DNA from: CAVPLM01 sp963713545
Lineage (GTDB): Bacteria; Actinomycetota; Thermoleophilia; RBG-16-64-13
Assembly: GCA_963713545.1 (NCBI GenBank)
Contig: CAVQME010000001.1
Span: forward strand, 434,001-498,000
Direction of reading: 5' to 3'
DNA: 64,000 bases
The notes beneath the pieces were generated by a model. That model did no database searches and was not told the DNA's origin. It saw only the letters and a list, made by a program, of their open reading frames with translations. The first letter of the stretch is position 1, and each line of letters opens with the position of its first letter. Position numbers and translations under genes: made by a program. Below are positions 24,295 through 33,449 of this stretch, one piece after another.

Positions 24295-24995
24295 TCGGCC
24301 ACCTCGCTCTCGGCGGAAGCGGCCCCGTGCGCCGCGGCGCCAGTCCCTGTGGGAGCGGCCGCCTTGGCTTCCTCAGCGATCCTCTCTGCCTCCGCGGCGG
24401 CTTTCTTGACCGCCGCAGCCTCGGCTTTCTCCATGGCCTTGGCTCGCTCCATGGTCTTCTTGTAGATGCGTGATACCTCGTCGGCCCCTTTGGCCTTGTG
24501 AGGGATGAGCTTCATCTTGCCCTTGCTCAGCATGGGCATTGCCAGACCGGCATCGCCCATGGCCATCTTCGGCTTCATGGTGCCCGCATAGAACATGCCC
24601 ATCATGTACATTTCGGGGAGTCGGCCGAAGCGGGCCACCGCACCCATGAAGGCCTTGTTGAAGTTCTTGGCAAACTCCGGGACCTCCCGCTCCTGCGCAG
24701 TGGCGATGGTCTTGAGGTCTTCGAAGATGCCGGCGATGTCGATCTCGCGCGGGCAGCGGGCCGTGCAGGTAAGGCACTGGACGCACAACTGTACGGCCGT
24801 GGAATCCAGCACCTTGTCGACCAGGCCCACTTGGAGCATCCGCATCACCTGGTTGGGAGTGTAGTCGAACGTAAAAGCGGCCGGACAGCCGGCGGTGCAG
24901 TTGCCACACTGGTAGCAATCGCGAGTGTCGGCCTCGACCCGCTTGATCAACTTCTCCCGATAGAACGCTGCCTGTGTTGCGTCGTATCGGATCAA
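24291..24995 (-). CDS. hdrC: Heterodisulfide reductase subunit C (HdrC), ferredoxin-like
   Basis: About 234 residues. Two 4Fe-4S motifs, CYQCGNCTAGCPAAF and CVQCLTCTARCPREIDI, carry electrons between HdrA and HdrB; the helical remainder includes FAKNFNKAFMGAVARFGRLP. I place the start at a TTG (24995), which has GAGGAGG six bases upstream and gives the usual LIRYDATQAAFYREKLI beginning, rather than the longer frame to 25091, whose first 30 residues are unlike HdrC. The C-terminus is an Ala/Lys/Glu helix and Ala-rich tail of about 50 residues. It is the first gene of the cluster. Confidence 0.88.
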   Translation of the reverse strand: MIRYDATQAAFYREKLIKRVEADTRDCYQCGNCTAGCPAAFTFDYTPNQVMRMLQVGLVDKVLDSTAVQLCVQCLTCTARCPREIDIAGIFEDLKTIATAQEREVPEFAKNFNKAFMGAVARFGRLPEMYMMGMFYAGTMKPKMAMGDAGLAMPMLSKGKMKLIPHKAKGADEVSRIYKKTMERAKAMEKAEAAAVKKAAAEAERIAEEAKAAAPTGTGAAAHGAASAESEVAE

Positions 24996-25096
24996 ACCAA
25001 TCCTCCTCACTGGGAAAGACGGCCCGGGGTGCGCAAGGCCGCGACCAGCGGCCATCACTGAGAAACGAGCGGGCAGGCTGGTGCGACACACCAGCG

Positions 25097-25121
25097 TCCA
25101 AGTATATCATTCGGACTTGGA
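25097..25121 (-). promoter_or_regulatory. Promoter region and inverted repeat before hdrC
   Basis: TCCAAGT (25097-25103) and ACTTGGA (25115-25121) are a perfect 7-base inverted repeat with an 11-base centre. On the minus strand a -10-like TATACT (25106-25101) lies inside it; the -35 position is weak. A regulator bound here would block the Flx-Hdr operon. Its identity is unknown. Confidence 0.45.
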
Positions 25122-25214
25122 TACCCGAAACCGTGAGTCGGTCGGTTGTCCGCGTAAAAGTTGCTGTTTTGCTGGGATTTCGTCAGCAGCGCCCTCGTGC
25201 GCCTGGCCTCTCCT

Positions 25215-26153
25215 TCACCGTCCCTCTCGCCGGTAAGGCAGGCAAAGCGCGGCAGGCAGATACGAGCGGCGAGCGAAGACGACGAGGGCGACCATGACGG
25301 CCACGAAGGGAAGCATGTACACCACATCGGTCGGCACATCGATTCCCACTAGCTGAAGCGCCGTGACCGCCGACTGACAGGCGCCGAAGATGAAGGCCAC
25401 GCCGAATACCCAGCCCGTCCGACCTCGAGCGAGCATGGCGACCACGATGGCGATGAACCCCAGTCCGCCGACCATATCGGGCACGACGAAGGTCCCCGCG
25501 GCCACCACCGACAGATAGGCGCCCCCCAGACCGGCGAGGCCGCCGGAGGCCAGCACCGCCCAGATACGGGTATGGATGACGTCCACACCGGCCGCGTCGA
25601 GCGCCTGCGGCCGCTCACCGGCGGCTCGGATGCTCAGCCCCCACCGAGTCGAGCGGAGCAGCCAACGCACGACGAAGATGAGCGCCACGCCCACCCAGAA
25701 GATCAGGGGTTGGCTGAACAGGCTGTCCCCGAGTACCGGGATACGATCGAGGAGTGGGATGGGGATCTCTCGCATGTTCTCGAGGAGTGGGCGACTGGAT
25801 CCGAACTGGACGGCGTGCAGGACACTTGTGATTCCTTCGGCCAGAAGGATGACCCCGATCCCGACCACGATCTGATCCAGACCCAGCCGGACGCTCAGAA
25901 GGGCGACCACGGCGGCGATGACCACGCCTCCCACGACGCCGCAGAGCAGTCCCACCCAGGGCGAGTGCCCATAGAGAGCGCCGTTGAACCCGGCGTACGC
26001 GCCTATGAGCATGTAGCCCTCCATGCCCAATCCCAGAACGCCGGATTGCTCCCCCAGCGTCTCGCCCAATCCGGCGAAGAGCAAGGGCACACCGGCCAGG
26101 ATGGCCCCCGATATGAGAGCCGACAGGAAGGTGGCACTGAGGAGCTCGCTCAT
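25215..26153 (-). CDS. BMP-type (nucleoside) ABC transporter permease 2
   Basis: A 312-residue membrane protein of the branched-chain/nucleoside permease superfamily. Hydrophobic segments alternate with conserved loops GETLGEQSGVLGLGMEGYML (about residues 31-50) and SIRAAGERPQALDAAGVDV, both characteristic of the NupQ/YufQ-type subunit of guanosine/nucleoside importers. It overlaps the other permease by 4 bases and closes the transporter operon. It should pair with the 26150-27313 protein as a heterodimer. Confidence 0.9.
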   Translation of the reverse strand: MSELLSATFLSALISGAILAGVPLLFAGLGETLGEQSGVLGLGMEGYMLIGAYAGFNGALYGHSPWVGLLCGVVGGVVIAAVVALLSVRLGLDQIVVGIGVILLAEGITSVLHAVQFGSSRPLLENMREIPIPLLDRIPVLGDSLFSQPLIFWVGVALIFVVRWLLRSTRWGLSIRAAGERPQALDAAGVDVIHTRIWAVLASGGLAGLGGAYLSVVAAGTFVVPDMVGGLGFIAIVVAMLARGRTGWVFGVAFIFGACQSAVTALQLVGIDVPTDVVYMLPFVAVMVALVVFARRSYLPAALCLPYRREGR

Positions 26154-27313
26154 GGGCCGGTCCCCGGCGGTAGTGATTCGACCGGTTCATGGGTCCGTCT
26201 GGAGCGCCGCTCACTCGACACGCGCAGATACTCGGAGACGGCCATGAACAGCAGGATGAGACCGATGAGGATCAGCACGAAATCGTGATCCAGATCGGCC
26301 CGGCGGGCCGCCTCGTAGCCGCCGATGTCGAGCACGGCATAGAAGGCGGTCAGCGGCAACACCGCCGCGGGGTTCAGCCGCGCAAGAAACACGAGCGCAA
26401 AGAGGGCCAGGCCGAACTTGGGGTTCCAGTCGGCCCTCATGTAGCCCCACACCCCCAGGATCTCCACGGCGGCCGCCAATCCGATCAGGGCCCCGCTGAC
26501 GAAGAAGGCTCCGACGATCAGCCGTTTGACGTGAAGGCCCGCGTGGACGGCCGCACGGGGGCTGGCCCCCAGCACGGTCAGGCGAAGGCCCACCGCGGTA
26601 CGCGTGAGCAGGTACCACACGACGCCAACCGTCACCACCGCCAAGAGGATGCCGATGTGGATAGTGGTCCCACCCAGACGGGGTAGCAACTCCGCCAACG
26701 GCACCGAGTCGGTCTGGGGGACGGTCGTGGTCTCGGTGCGCCACACCTCCTTGATGAGCAAGTTGGCCAGGTTGACACCGATGAAGCTCATCATCACCGA
26801 GGTGATGATCTCGTTCACGCCGAACCAGGCCTTGAGGTAGGCGGGCAAGATGGTCCACACTCCTCCGACCAAGAACCCGGTCAGGCCCAGTACGATCAGT
26901 CCTGCCGGGCGCGATAGGCCGCCCATGACCGCGGGCGTGAGACCAGCGACCACGGCGGCCGCGAGCAGGAACTGGCCGTCGCCGCCGATGTTCCAAAGTC
27001 CGGCTCGGAAGGCGACAATGAGCCCCATGCCGATGAGCAGCAGGGGCGCCAATCTCGTCAGCAGCGCCTGCCAGCCGATGGAGCTCACCAGGCCGGTGCG
27101 GAAGAGATCGGAGTAGAAGGCCAGCGGATTGCGCCCCAGGATGGCCAGGATCACGGCGCCAACGAGCAAGGCGACGATGATCGGACCGATCGATCGGACG
27201 GCCCAGTCTCCTGCGCGGGACCAGCCGGTCCGGGCCCGTGAGTCCGATGGGTCGCGCGAGTCCAAGAGGCCCCGCGACTCCGAGGCACTGCGCGAGTCAC
27301 TCGCTCCGTTCAA
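26150..27313 (-). CDS. BMP-type (nucleoside) ABC transporter permease 1
   Basis: A 387-residue permease of the NupP/YufP type. The first 30 residues are polar and repetitive in Ser, Asp and Arg, then come about eight to ten transmembrane segments, with NEIITSVMMSFIGVNLANLL and VLGASPRAAVHAGLHVKR as the conserved coupling regions. It overlaps the ATPase stop and the next permease start by 4 bases each. It should import nucleosides or related purine compounds with its partner. The polar N-terminal extension is unusual. Confidence 0.9.
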   Translation of the reverse strand: MNGASDSRSASESRGLLDSRDPSDSRARTGWSRAGDWAVRSIGPIIVALLVGAVILAILGRNPLAFYSDLFRTGLVSSIGWQALLTRLAPLLLIGMGLIVAFRAGLWNIGGDGQFLLAAAVVAGLTPAVMGGLSRPAGLIVLGLTGFLVGGVWTILPAYLKAWFGVNEIITSVMMSFIGVNLANLLIKEVWRTETTTVPQTDSVPLAELLPRLGGTTIHIGILLAVVTVGVVWYLLTRTAVGLRLTVLGASPRAAVHAGLHVKRLIVGAFFVSGALIGLAAAVEILGVWGYMRADWNPKFGLALFALVFLARLNPAAVLPLTAFYAVLDIGGYEAARRADLDHDFVLILIGLILLFMAVSEYLRVSSERRSRRTHEPVESLPPGTGP

Positions 27314-28947
27314 TCCCTCTCCTCGCTGCCACCGACCATCAGTGCGCCCAGTCGCTCTTCGATCCCCGAGCCCACGTTGTCAAGAACACCGACGAGACGA
27401 CCCCGGAACATCACCCCGATGCGGTCGCAGAGTTGCACCAGCTCATCCAGATCGGTGGATATCAGGACCGCGCTCACTCCGTCTCCCTCTGCCAGAGTGC
27501 GCAAGCGCTCGCGAACGAAGAGAGTCGTCCTGAGGTCGAGCCCTTGCGTCGGCTTGTTGTACACAACAATCTTGGGATGGAAAGCCAGCTCGCGGGCCAG
27601 CATGAGCTTCTGGATGTTCCCACCCGACAGGGAGCCCGCCGGTGTATCCACGTCGGGAGCCCGGATATCGAACTCCTCCGCGATCTCCGTCGTCGTCTCC
27701 GTCACCAACCGTTTGGAGATCCTTCGGGTCCGGCTCCAGAGAGGCTGCTCGCCGATGCGTTTGAGCAGGAGGTTGAGAGAGATCGGCATCGAAGGCACCG
27801 TTCCCTCGCCCAGCCGGTCATCGGTGACGAAACCGAGGCCAAGCTGGAGCCGCTCCGCCACGTTGGCGCGGGTGATGTCGCGCTCACCCAGCCGGATGCG
27901 GCCGCGCGCTACCGGCCTCTGCCCAGCCACGGCTTCGGCGAGTTCCCGCTGACCGTTGCCGTCGATGCCGGCGAGACCGAAGATCTCGCCTCTGCGCACC
28001 GCGAACGAGACCGCGTCGAGACCTACCTCCTGACGGCCGGGCTTGACCGACACTCCCTCCAGCTGCAGAACGACCTCCGAGGAGAGGGCGCGGGCGACCC
28101 GTTCCGGGCGCCCGCCCCGCTCCAGCTCGATCACCTCACCCAGCGCCGTCGCCTCGTCGCCGAACATCATGCGCACGATGCGGGTGTCAAGCCCCTCGCC
28201 GTCCACGCTGTCCCGCTCCGCGCTCGCCCGCCCATTGGTCCGCCGCGGCCTGCCTCCAGGGCGATCAGGAGCGATGGTGCCGACCACCCTGCCCTGCCGC
28301 AGCACCGTGATACGGTCGCCGACTTCCTCGGCCTCGCGCAGCTTGTGGGTGATGAACACCACGGCCAGACGCTGTTCACGCAGGGAGGCCAGAACGCGCA
28401 CCAGGTCGCGCACCTCTTCGGGGGTGAGCATCGCGGTCGGCTCGTCGAGGATAACGATGCTTGCCTCCGACCAGAGGACTTTGACGATCTCCACCTGCTT
28501 TTGCCTGCCCAGCGGCAACCGCCCGACGGTCGCGTGCGGGTCGAGCTCGGTCCCCAGACGAGCGGCCAGTCTGCCCAGCGAGGCGGCCGCTTGGTCGCGG
28601 TCGAGCCGGAAGTGCTCCTTCGACCCGAGCAGGAGGTTCTCGAGCACGGTGAAGGTAGGAACGACTGTAGGGTGCTGGTAAACCATACCCACTCCCAAAG
28701 CGCCGGCGTCCTTGGGAGAAGCGATATCCACGACCCGCCCATCGATCGCGATAGTGCCCGCGTCCGGCCGGTACATCCCTGCCAGGATCTGCATGAGGGT
28801 GGACTTGCCGGCGCCGTTCTCGCCCAGAAGGCAGTGGACCTCGCCGCGGTACAGCTCCAGGTCGATCTGGTCGTTGGCCATCACTCCGGGAAAGACCTTG
28901 GTGATGCCGCGGAGCTCGACCACCGGGATCGCGCTAGAGCTGTTCAT
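27310..28947 (-). CDS. BMP-type (nucleoside) ABC transporter ATP-binding protein, two fused ATPase domains
   Basis: About 545 residues. The first domain has Walker A GENGAGKSTLMQILAG and Walker B IVILDEPTAML; the second has the degenerate GIDGNGQRELAEAV loop and signature LSGGNIQKLMLARELAF, the standard asymmetry of RbsA/NupO-type duplicated ATPases. The start is the ATG at 28947, 19 bases after the binding-protein stop; the longer open frame to 29136 overlaps that gene and has no homology. A linker in the first half (about residues 225-265) is rich in Arg and Gly and longer than usual. Confidence 0.9.
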   Translation of the reverse strand: MNSSSAIPVVELRGITKVFPGVMANDQIDLELYRGEVHCLLGENGAGKSTLMQILAGMYRPDAGTIAIDGRVVDIASPKDAGALGVGMVYQHPTVVPTFTVLENLLLGSKEHFRLDRDQAAASLGRLAARLGTELDPHATVGRLPLGRQKQVEIVKVLWSEASIVILDEPTAMLTPEEVRDLVRVLASLREQRLAVVFITHKLREAEEVGDRITVLRQGRVVGTIAPDRPGGRPRRTNGRASAERDSVDGEGLDTRIVRMMFGDEATALGEVIELERGGRPERVARALSSEVVLQLEGVSVKPGRQEVGLDAVSFAVRRGEIFGLAGIDGNGQRELAEAVAGQRPVARGRIRLGERDITRANVAERLQLGLGFVTDDRLGEGTVPSMPISLNLLLKRIGEQPLWSRTRRISKRLVTETTTEIAEEFDIRAPDVDTPAGSLSGGNIQKLMLARELAFHPKIVVYNKPTQGLDLRTTLFVRERLRTLAEGDGVSAVLISTDLDELVQLCDRIGVMFRGRLVGVLDNVGSGIEERLGALMVGGSEERD

Positions 28948-28966
28948 CACCTGGTCCCCGTCCTTG

Positions 28967-30088
28967 CTAGTCGATGAGGGCCTCGAGATCGTTCTTCTCA
29001 TAGATGACAGGGACCTGGATCGACTCGTCGATGATCCCCTTTTCGGCAGTCTCGACAGCCGACCACACGTCGGCCGGGATGCGCTCGCTCTCAAGAAGCC
29101 TGATTCCGCCGTTCTGCAGGTCGAGATACCCGACACTCCCTCCGTAGGTGCCCGCCGTCATCTCGGCGACGGCCGCTTTGAGGAGAGGCAAGTAATCCCA
29201 GACCACGGAAGTGAGGAGAACCCCTTTGCTGTCGAGGGAGGTCTTGTCGCCGATCACGTCGATGAACCATACTTTGTCCGCGCCGGCCGGTGGAGTCGCG
29301 TTCTCCACCGCCTGGATCATGCCGAAGGTCGAGCCGTCACCCATGCCGAAGATGATGTCGGCACCGGCGGCGATGATGCTTTCGGTGACCCGCTTGGCAG
29401 ACGGAGCGTCGGCGTAGGCCGCCTGGCCCACCTGCGCGTATCTGATCTTGATGTCGGGCCGTGTAGCCTGCGCCCCCACGATAAAGCCCCCGGCCATCTT
29501 GTTCCAGTTCTCGTCATCGGCCGACGCCACGATGCCGATGGTGCCCGACTTGCTCATGCTCGCCGCCACGACTCCCGCCAAGTAGGCGCCTTCCTGGGCA
29601 TCGGTCTCGAAGTCGGTGCAGAAATCGGGTACCAGTCCCTGTTCGAACGCTCCGATCACCACGGTCTTGGTGCCTGTCTCTTCGGCTAGTTGTCGGCCGA
29701 CCGTGTTGTATCCGCTCGCCCAGAGGATGACCCAATCGGCCCCGTCTGCCACCAGCTGCCGGTAGATAGGAGTGATGTCCTCGTAACCGGCCCCCTCGGA
29801 GACGACCGCCTCCGCCCCCAGCTCCCGAGCTATGGCCCGCGCCGACTCGACCCCTTGCTGATTCCAGCCGAAGTCGTTTGCCTTTTCGGGGGTGACGATC
29901 GCGATCTTGGCCGGAGTCGCGGAGCCGCCGGTGGTCGTGGTGGTGCCATCCGACCCACAGCCCGTAGCGGCGCCCACAAGCGTCACGAGGAGGATGAGCA
30001 GGCCGAGAGCGCGCAGGAGCGTGGCTCCCGCCCCTGGGAAGCCCGCTTGCCGACTCGCCGGTCTAAGACCCGGCCGGGGTATACTCAT
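28967..30088 (-). CDS. BMP-family (Med/PnrA-like) nucleoside-binding lipoprotein
   Basis: About 373 residues. A Sec signal peptide ends in a lipobox (GAATGC, cysteine near residue 49), followed by a Thr-rich linker and the basic-membrane-protein domain: ANDFGWNQQGVESARAIARE near its start, VVSEGAGYEDITPIYRQLV, and GADIIFGMGDGSTFGMI. BMP/PnrA proteins bind purine nucleosides for the ABC importer encoded downstream. I chose the ATG at 30088, which has GGAGG six bases upstream and lies 26 bases inside mqnC; the longer frame to 30193 lacks any support. This overlap ties the transporter to the menaquinone genes. Confidence 0.88.
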   Translation of the reverse strand: MSIPRPGLRPASRQAGFPGAGATLLRALGLLILLVTLVGAATGCGSDGTTTTTGGSATPAKIAIVTPEKANDFGWNQQGVESARAIARELGAEAVVSEGAGYEDITPIYRQLVADGADWVILWASGYNTVGRQLAEETGTKTVVIGAFEQGLVPDFCTDFETDAQEGAYLAGVVAASMSKSGTIGIVASADDENWNKMAGGFIVGAQATRPDIKIRYAQVGQAAYADAPSAKRVTESIIAAGADIIFGMGDGSTFGMIQAVENATPPAGADKVWFIDVIGDKTSLDSKGVLLTSVVWDYLPLLKAAVAEMTAGTYGGSVGYLDLQNGGIRLLESERIPADVWSAVETAEKGIIDESIQVPVIYEKNDLEALID

Positions 30089-31130
30089 CGCAGACCTCCA
30101 CGAGACTGTAGTCCGTCCGTCGCTGGGCCGGCACGAACCCGGCTTCCCGGATCGCGTACACCAGTTCTTCCCGGTTGACGCTCGACCGCACACCGGTGGC
30201 CGCGACCACGTTCTCCTCGATCATGGTGCTGCCCAGGTCGTCGGCGCCGAAGCGCAGGGCCACCTGGCCCAGCTTGAGTCCCTGGGTGACCCAGGAGGCC
30301 TGGATATGCGGGACGTTGTCCAGATAGAGGCGGGACACGGCCAGCGTCATGAGGTAGTCGACGCCCGTGGCCTGCTCTGTCGTTCCCTCCAGAGCCGTGT
30401 GTCCCGACTGGAAACTCCAGGGGATGAAGGCTCGGAATCCTCCCGTCTCGTCCTGGAGATCCCGGATGGCCCGCATGTGCTCCACTCGATCTTCCAACGT
30501 CTCGACGCTGCCGAACATCATGGTGGCCGTCCCGGGGATACCCTGGCCATGTGCCTCTCTCATGACCGCGAGCCAGGTCTTCGTGTCCGCCTTCCCCGGG
30601 GCCACCTGCTCGCGCACCCTGTCGACGAGTATCTCCGCCCCCCCACCTGGCAGGGAGCCGAGACCCGAATCCTTCAGGCGGCGCAGAACTTCGGGCACCG
30701 AGAGGTGGCTGACCTCTGCTATGTGGACGACCTCCGGAGCGGAGAGCGAGTGGATGGTGATGTCGAAACGCTCTTTGACCGAGCGGAACAGTCCCTCGAA
30801 ATAGGTTATGTCGAGGTCGGGGTGCAGACCGCCCTGCATCATGACGGCCGTGCCACCGAGGTCCAGCGTCTCCTGGATCTTCTCGTGGATCACTTCCCGA
30901 GGTAGGACATAGGCCTCGGGCGCACCGGGGGCGCAGTGGAACGCGCAGAAGCGGCACCCGGAGACACAGACATTGGTGTAGTTGATGTTGCGGTCGACGA
31001 TGAAGGTGGCGAGCGAGCCAGGGACGAGGCGCTCGCGCACTTCGTGGGCTCGCGCCCCCACTTCCAGCAGGTCCCGCGAGCGCAGGAGCTCCAGAGCCTC
31101 GCGGTCGGTCAGGCGGGTCGACGGGCTCAA
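30063..31130 (-). CDS. mqnC: MqnC, cyclic dehypoxanthinylfutalosine synthase (radical SAM)
   Basis: A 355-residue radical SAM enzyme that cyclises dehypoxanthine futalosine in the futalosine menaquinone pathway. The cluster motif is CVSGCRFCAFH (about residues 55-65), preceded by FIVDRNINYTNVC. Assignment as MqnC rather than MqnE rests on VMMQGGLHPDLDITYFEGLF, SLPGGGAEILVDRVREQVAP and the C-terminal QASWVTQGLKLGQVALRFGA and STMIEENVVAATG. The start is a TTG in a 4-base TTGA overlap with mqnA. The last 26 bases overlap the nucleoside-binding-protein gene. Confidence 0.93.
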   Translation of the reverse strand: MSPSTRLTDREALELLRSRDLLEVGARAHEVRERLVPGSLATFIVDRNINYTNVCVSGCRFCAFHCAPGAPEAYVLPREVIHEKIQETLDLGGTAVMMQGGLHPDLDITYFEGLFRSVKERFDITIHSLSAPEVVHIAEVSHLSVPEVLRRLKDSGLGSLPGGGAEILVDRVREQVAPGKADTKTWLAVMREAHGQGIPGTATMMFGSVETLEDRVEHMRAIRDLQDETGGFRAFIPWSFQSGHTALEGTTEQATGVDYLMTLAVSRLYLDNVPHIQASWVTQGLKLGQVALRFGADDLGSTMIEENVVAATGVRSSVNREELVYAIREAGFVPAQRRTDYSLVEVCDEYTPAGS

Positions 31131-32125
31131 GGCGCCGCCTCCCCGAGACCGGGCGCTTGGGCCGCGCCGGGCACTGCGCCGGCCGTCGCGGGCGGCCCAG
31201 CCTCGCCGCTCGCAGCGCCCCCGGCTACGACGTCGATGAAGCGCAGCTCGGGCACCTCCTCAAGCTCACCGGCTTCTTGGGCGAGTTCGTAGAACCGGCG
31301 CAGCCCCCGCCGGTATTGTTGGGTGAAGTCATACCGCAAAACATCGAAATAACGGGTAAGGCTGGCACGGTCGAACCTGAAGCGCCCCACTGCAGAATCG
31401 ACCACTTCATCGAGGTGCTCGCGCCCGTAGTCCATGCACCTGACCAGTTCTTCTTCCACCGCCATCAGCTCAGACCCATTGGTCCGGGCGAAATCTTCCC
31501 GAGCAGCCCAGACCGCGTAGACCATGGGCAAGCCGGTCCACTCCTGCCAGAGCGCCCCGAGGTCATGACAGGTGGTCTGAGGCTGGGAGAAGTAGAGCGC
31601 CTCCAGCCCCTGATCGCCTATGAGTAGAGCCGCATCGTATTCCTGCAGCGCCTCGGGAACGGACCCGGTGAGTGCTCCGTAGAGCACCTCTTGTCCGAAG
31701 CGGAGCTTGAGGATGGTCTTCAGCAGAGCCACGGCTGTGGCGCTCTGCCGGGTGAGGGCCACACTCGCGATCTCCCCGAGGGGCTTGCTCGAAACCAACT
31801 GGATACTATCCACCGCCCCTTGCGATGAAATGCTCAGGCGGCGCGACAGCAGCAGCTGGCGATGGTTGCGCGCATAAGCGATCGAGCTGATAGGACCGAG
31901 GTCTATGTTTCCCTGGACCAGCCAGCGGTTGAGTTCGGTCGGCACTCCCGGCAGGAGCTCGATCGCCGGCCTTCCCCGCGGTCTCAGGGTTTCCGGTGCT
32001 CCCGGCGTTCCAAGTGTCCCCGAACTGTCAAGAGGCTGGGGGCCGCCGACGATACCCCGCTGCTCCAGCCCGTGGTAAAGGGGGTAGCAGTTGAGGAATC
32101 CGATGTGCCCGACCCTGACGGTCAT
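31127..32125 (-). CDS. mqnA: MqnA, chorismate dehydratase
   Basis: A 332-residue member of the MqnA/MqnD periplasmic-binding-protein fold. MqnA converts chorismate to 3-[(1-carboxyvinyl)oxy]benzoate, the first step of the futalosine route. Recognisable parts are VGHIGFLNCYPLYHGLEQRG, DLGPISSIAYARNH and LLIGDQGLEALYF. An insertion of about 25 residues rich in Pro, Gly and Thr follows the first strand, and a Gly/Ala/Pro-rich tail of about 30 residues ends the protein. It is coupled to mqnE and mqnC by 4-base overlaps. MqnD, its paralogue, is not in the window. Confidence 0.9.
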   Translation of the reverse strand: MTVRVGHIGFLNCYPLYHGLEQRGIVGGPQPLDSSGTLGTPGAPETLRPRGRPAIELLPGVPTELNRWLVQGNIDLGPISSIAYARNHRQLLLSRRLSISSQGAVDSIQLVSSKPLGEIASVALTRQSATAVALLKTILKLRFGQEVLYGALTGSVPEALQEYDAALLIGDQGLEALYFSQPQTTCHDLGALWQEWTGLPMVYAVWAAREDFARTNGSELMAVEEELVRCMDYGREHLDEVVDSAVGRFRFDRASLTRYFDVLRYDFTQQYRRGLRRFYELAQEAGELEEVPELRFIDVVAGGAASGEAGPPATAGAVPGAAQAPGLGEAAP

Positions 32126-33342
32126 CGCCCGTCTCCCCCATCAGGGGTCGCCGCACGGTGGGGAGCCGATGTCACGCCGGGAAGCGAAGCCGCTCCGGGA
32201 GGCGAAGCCTTGCCCGTGTCCGGCGGCCCACCCACAGTCGGTCCCTCGCCGAACCTCCGCACCGTCCGGTAGAGCCCGTCTCGCTCTACCGGCACGCGGC
32301 CGGTGTCGCGGATGACCCGGACGAGTTCCGACTTGGCCACCGACTGCCCGTGAGCGGCCCCCGACATCAGGGAGATGACCTCCTCCACCACCGTGCCATC
32401 CATGTCGTTGGCCCCGAAGAAGAGGGCCACCTGCGCCAGTTTGAGCCCGGTCATGACCCAATAGGTCTTGATGTGAGGGAAATTGTCCAGCAGGAGGCGG
32501 GACACCGCTATCGTCTTGAGATCGTCCGCGCCTGTGGTAGGGGGAAGGTGGGAAAGCCCGGTGTTTCGGGGTTGAAAGGCAAGAGGTATGAAGGCCTGGA
32601 AGCCCCCGGTGACATCCTGGGCGGTACGGAGCCGGAGTAAGTGGTCCACCCGGTCTGCATAGGTCTCCACGTGGCCGTAGAGCATGGTAGCGTTGGTCCT
32701 CAGCCCCAGACTGTGCGCAAGCTGGTGCACCTCCAGCCACCGATCGCCCGACAGCTTGGAAGGGCACACCTGCTCGCGGACCCGCTCGGCGAAGACCTCG
32801 GCCCCGCCACCGGGCAGGCTGTCCAGACCCGCTGCCTGGAGATCCCGGAGGATGTCCTCGATCGAGGCTCGCTCCGCCTCGGCGAAATGCGCGATCTCTG
32901 AAGCGGTGAACGCCTTGATGTGTACGACCGGCGCAAATCCACGGATCCCCGAGACCATCGCCCGTATCGACGAGTAGGGAAGGGCCGGATGCTCACCTCC
33001 CACGATGTGTATCTCCGTGGCGCCCTCGTCGATCGCCTCCCGGGCTTTGGCCAGGACCTCCCCCACCGTCAGGGTGTAGGCTCCCGGCTCACCTTCGCCG
33101 CGCGAGAAGGCGCAGAAACGACAGCGATTGCGGCACACGTTGGTGTAGTTGATGTGGCGGTTGACGACGAAGTAGACATCGTCGCCCACGCTCCCGCGGC
33201 GCGCCCGGTCGGCAAGCCGCCCCACGTGCAAGAGATCGGGAGACTCGAACAGGGCTATTCCATCGACGGCAGAGAGACGCTCACCCTGAGCTACCTTCTC
33301 TTCGACGACGGCAAGCGGATCGAGGCGCGTGCTGGCGGGCAT
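32122..33342 (-). CDS. mqnE: MqnE, aminodeoxyfutalosine synthase (radical SAM)
   Basis: A 406-residue radical SAM enzyme that joins the MqnA product to the adenosyl moiety of SAM. The cluster motif is CRNRCRFCAFS, after VVNRHINYTNVC. IHIVGGEHPALPYSSI, SLPGGGAEVFAERVREQVCP, TNATMLYGHVETYADRVDHL and LLLDNFPHIKTYWVMTGLKL match MqnE rather than MqnC. The C-terminal 45 residues are Pro/Gly-rich and poorly conserved. It starts 107 bases after the methyltransferase stop; that gap holds two tandem copies of a 16-base GACGCAGCTTCGCC unit (33409-33440). Confidence 0.93.
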   Translation of the reverse strand: MPASTRLDPLAVVEEKVAQGERLSAVDGIALFESPDLLHVGRLADRARRGSVGDDVYFVVNRHINYTNVCRNRCRFCAFSRGEGEPGAYTLTVGEVLAKAREAIDEGATEIHIVGGEHPALPYSSIRAMVSGIRGFAPVVHIKAFTASEIAHFAEAERASIEDILRDLQAAGLDSLPGGGAEVFAERVREQVCPSKLSGDRWLEVHQLAHSLGLRTNATMLYGHVETYADRVDHLLRLRTAQDVTGGFQAFIPLAFQPRNTGLSHLPPTTGADDLKTIAVSRLLLDNFPHIKTYWVMTGLKLAQVALFFGANDMDGTVVEEVISLMSGAAHGQSVAKSELVRVIRDTGRVPVERDGLYRTVRRFGEGPTVGGPPDTGKASPPGAASLPGVTSAPHRAATPDGGDGR

Positions 33343-33449
33343 GCCCGGAGTCTAGCACAACGTCGCCGGGCCTCCGGCGGGGTGGTTCGGGAGGGACAGC
33401 GGCCACCGGGGACGCAGCTTCGCCGGGACGCAGCTTCGCCAGGGCGCGG

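Noticed and set aside
33409..33440. Two tandem 16-base units between menG and mqnE as a regulatory array
   Set aside because: Only two copies and no symmetry; more likely a small duplication.
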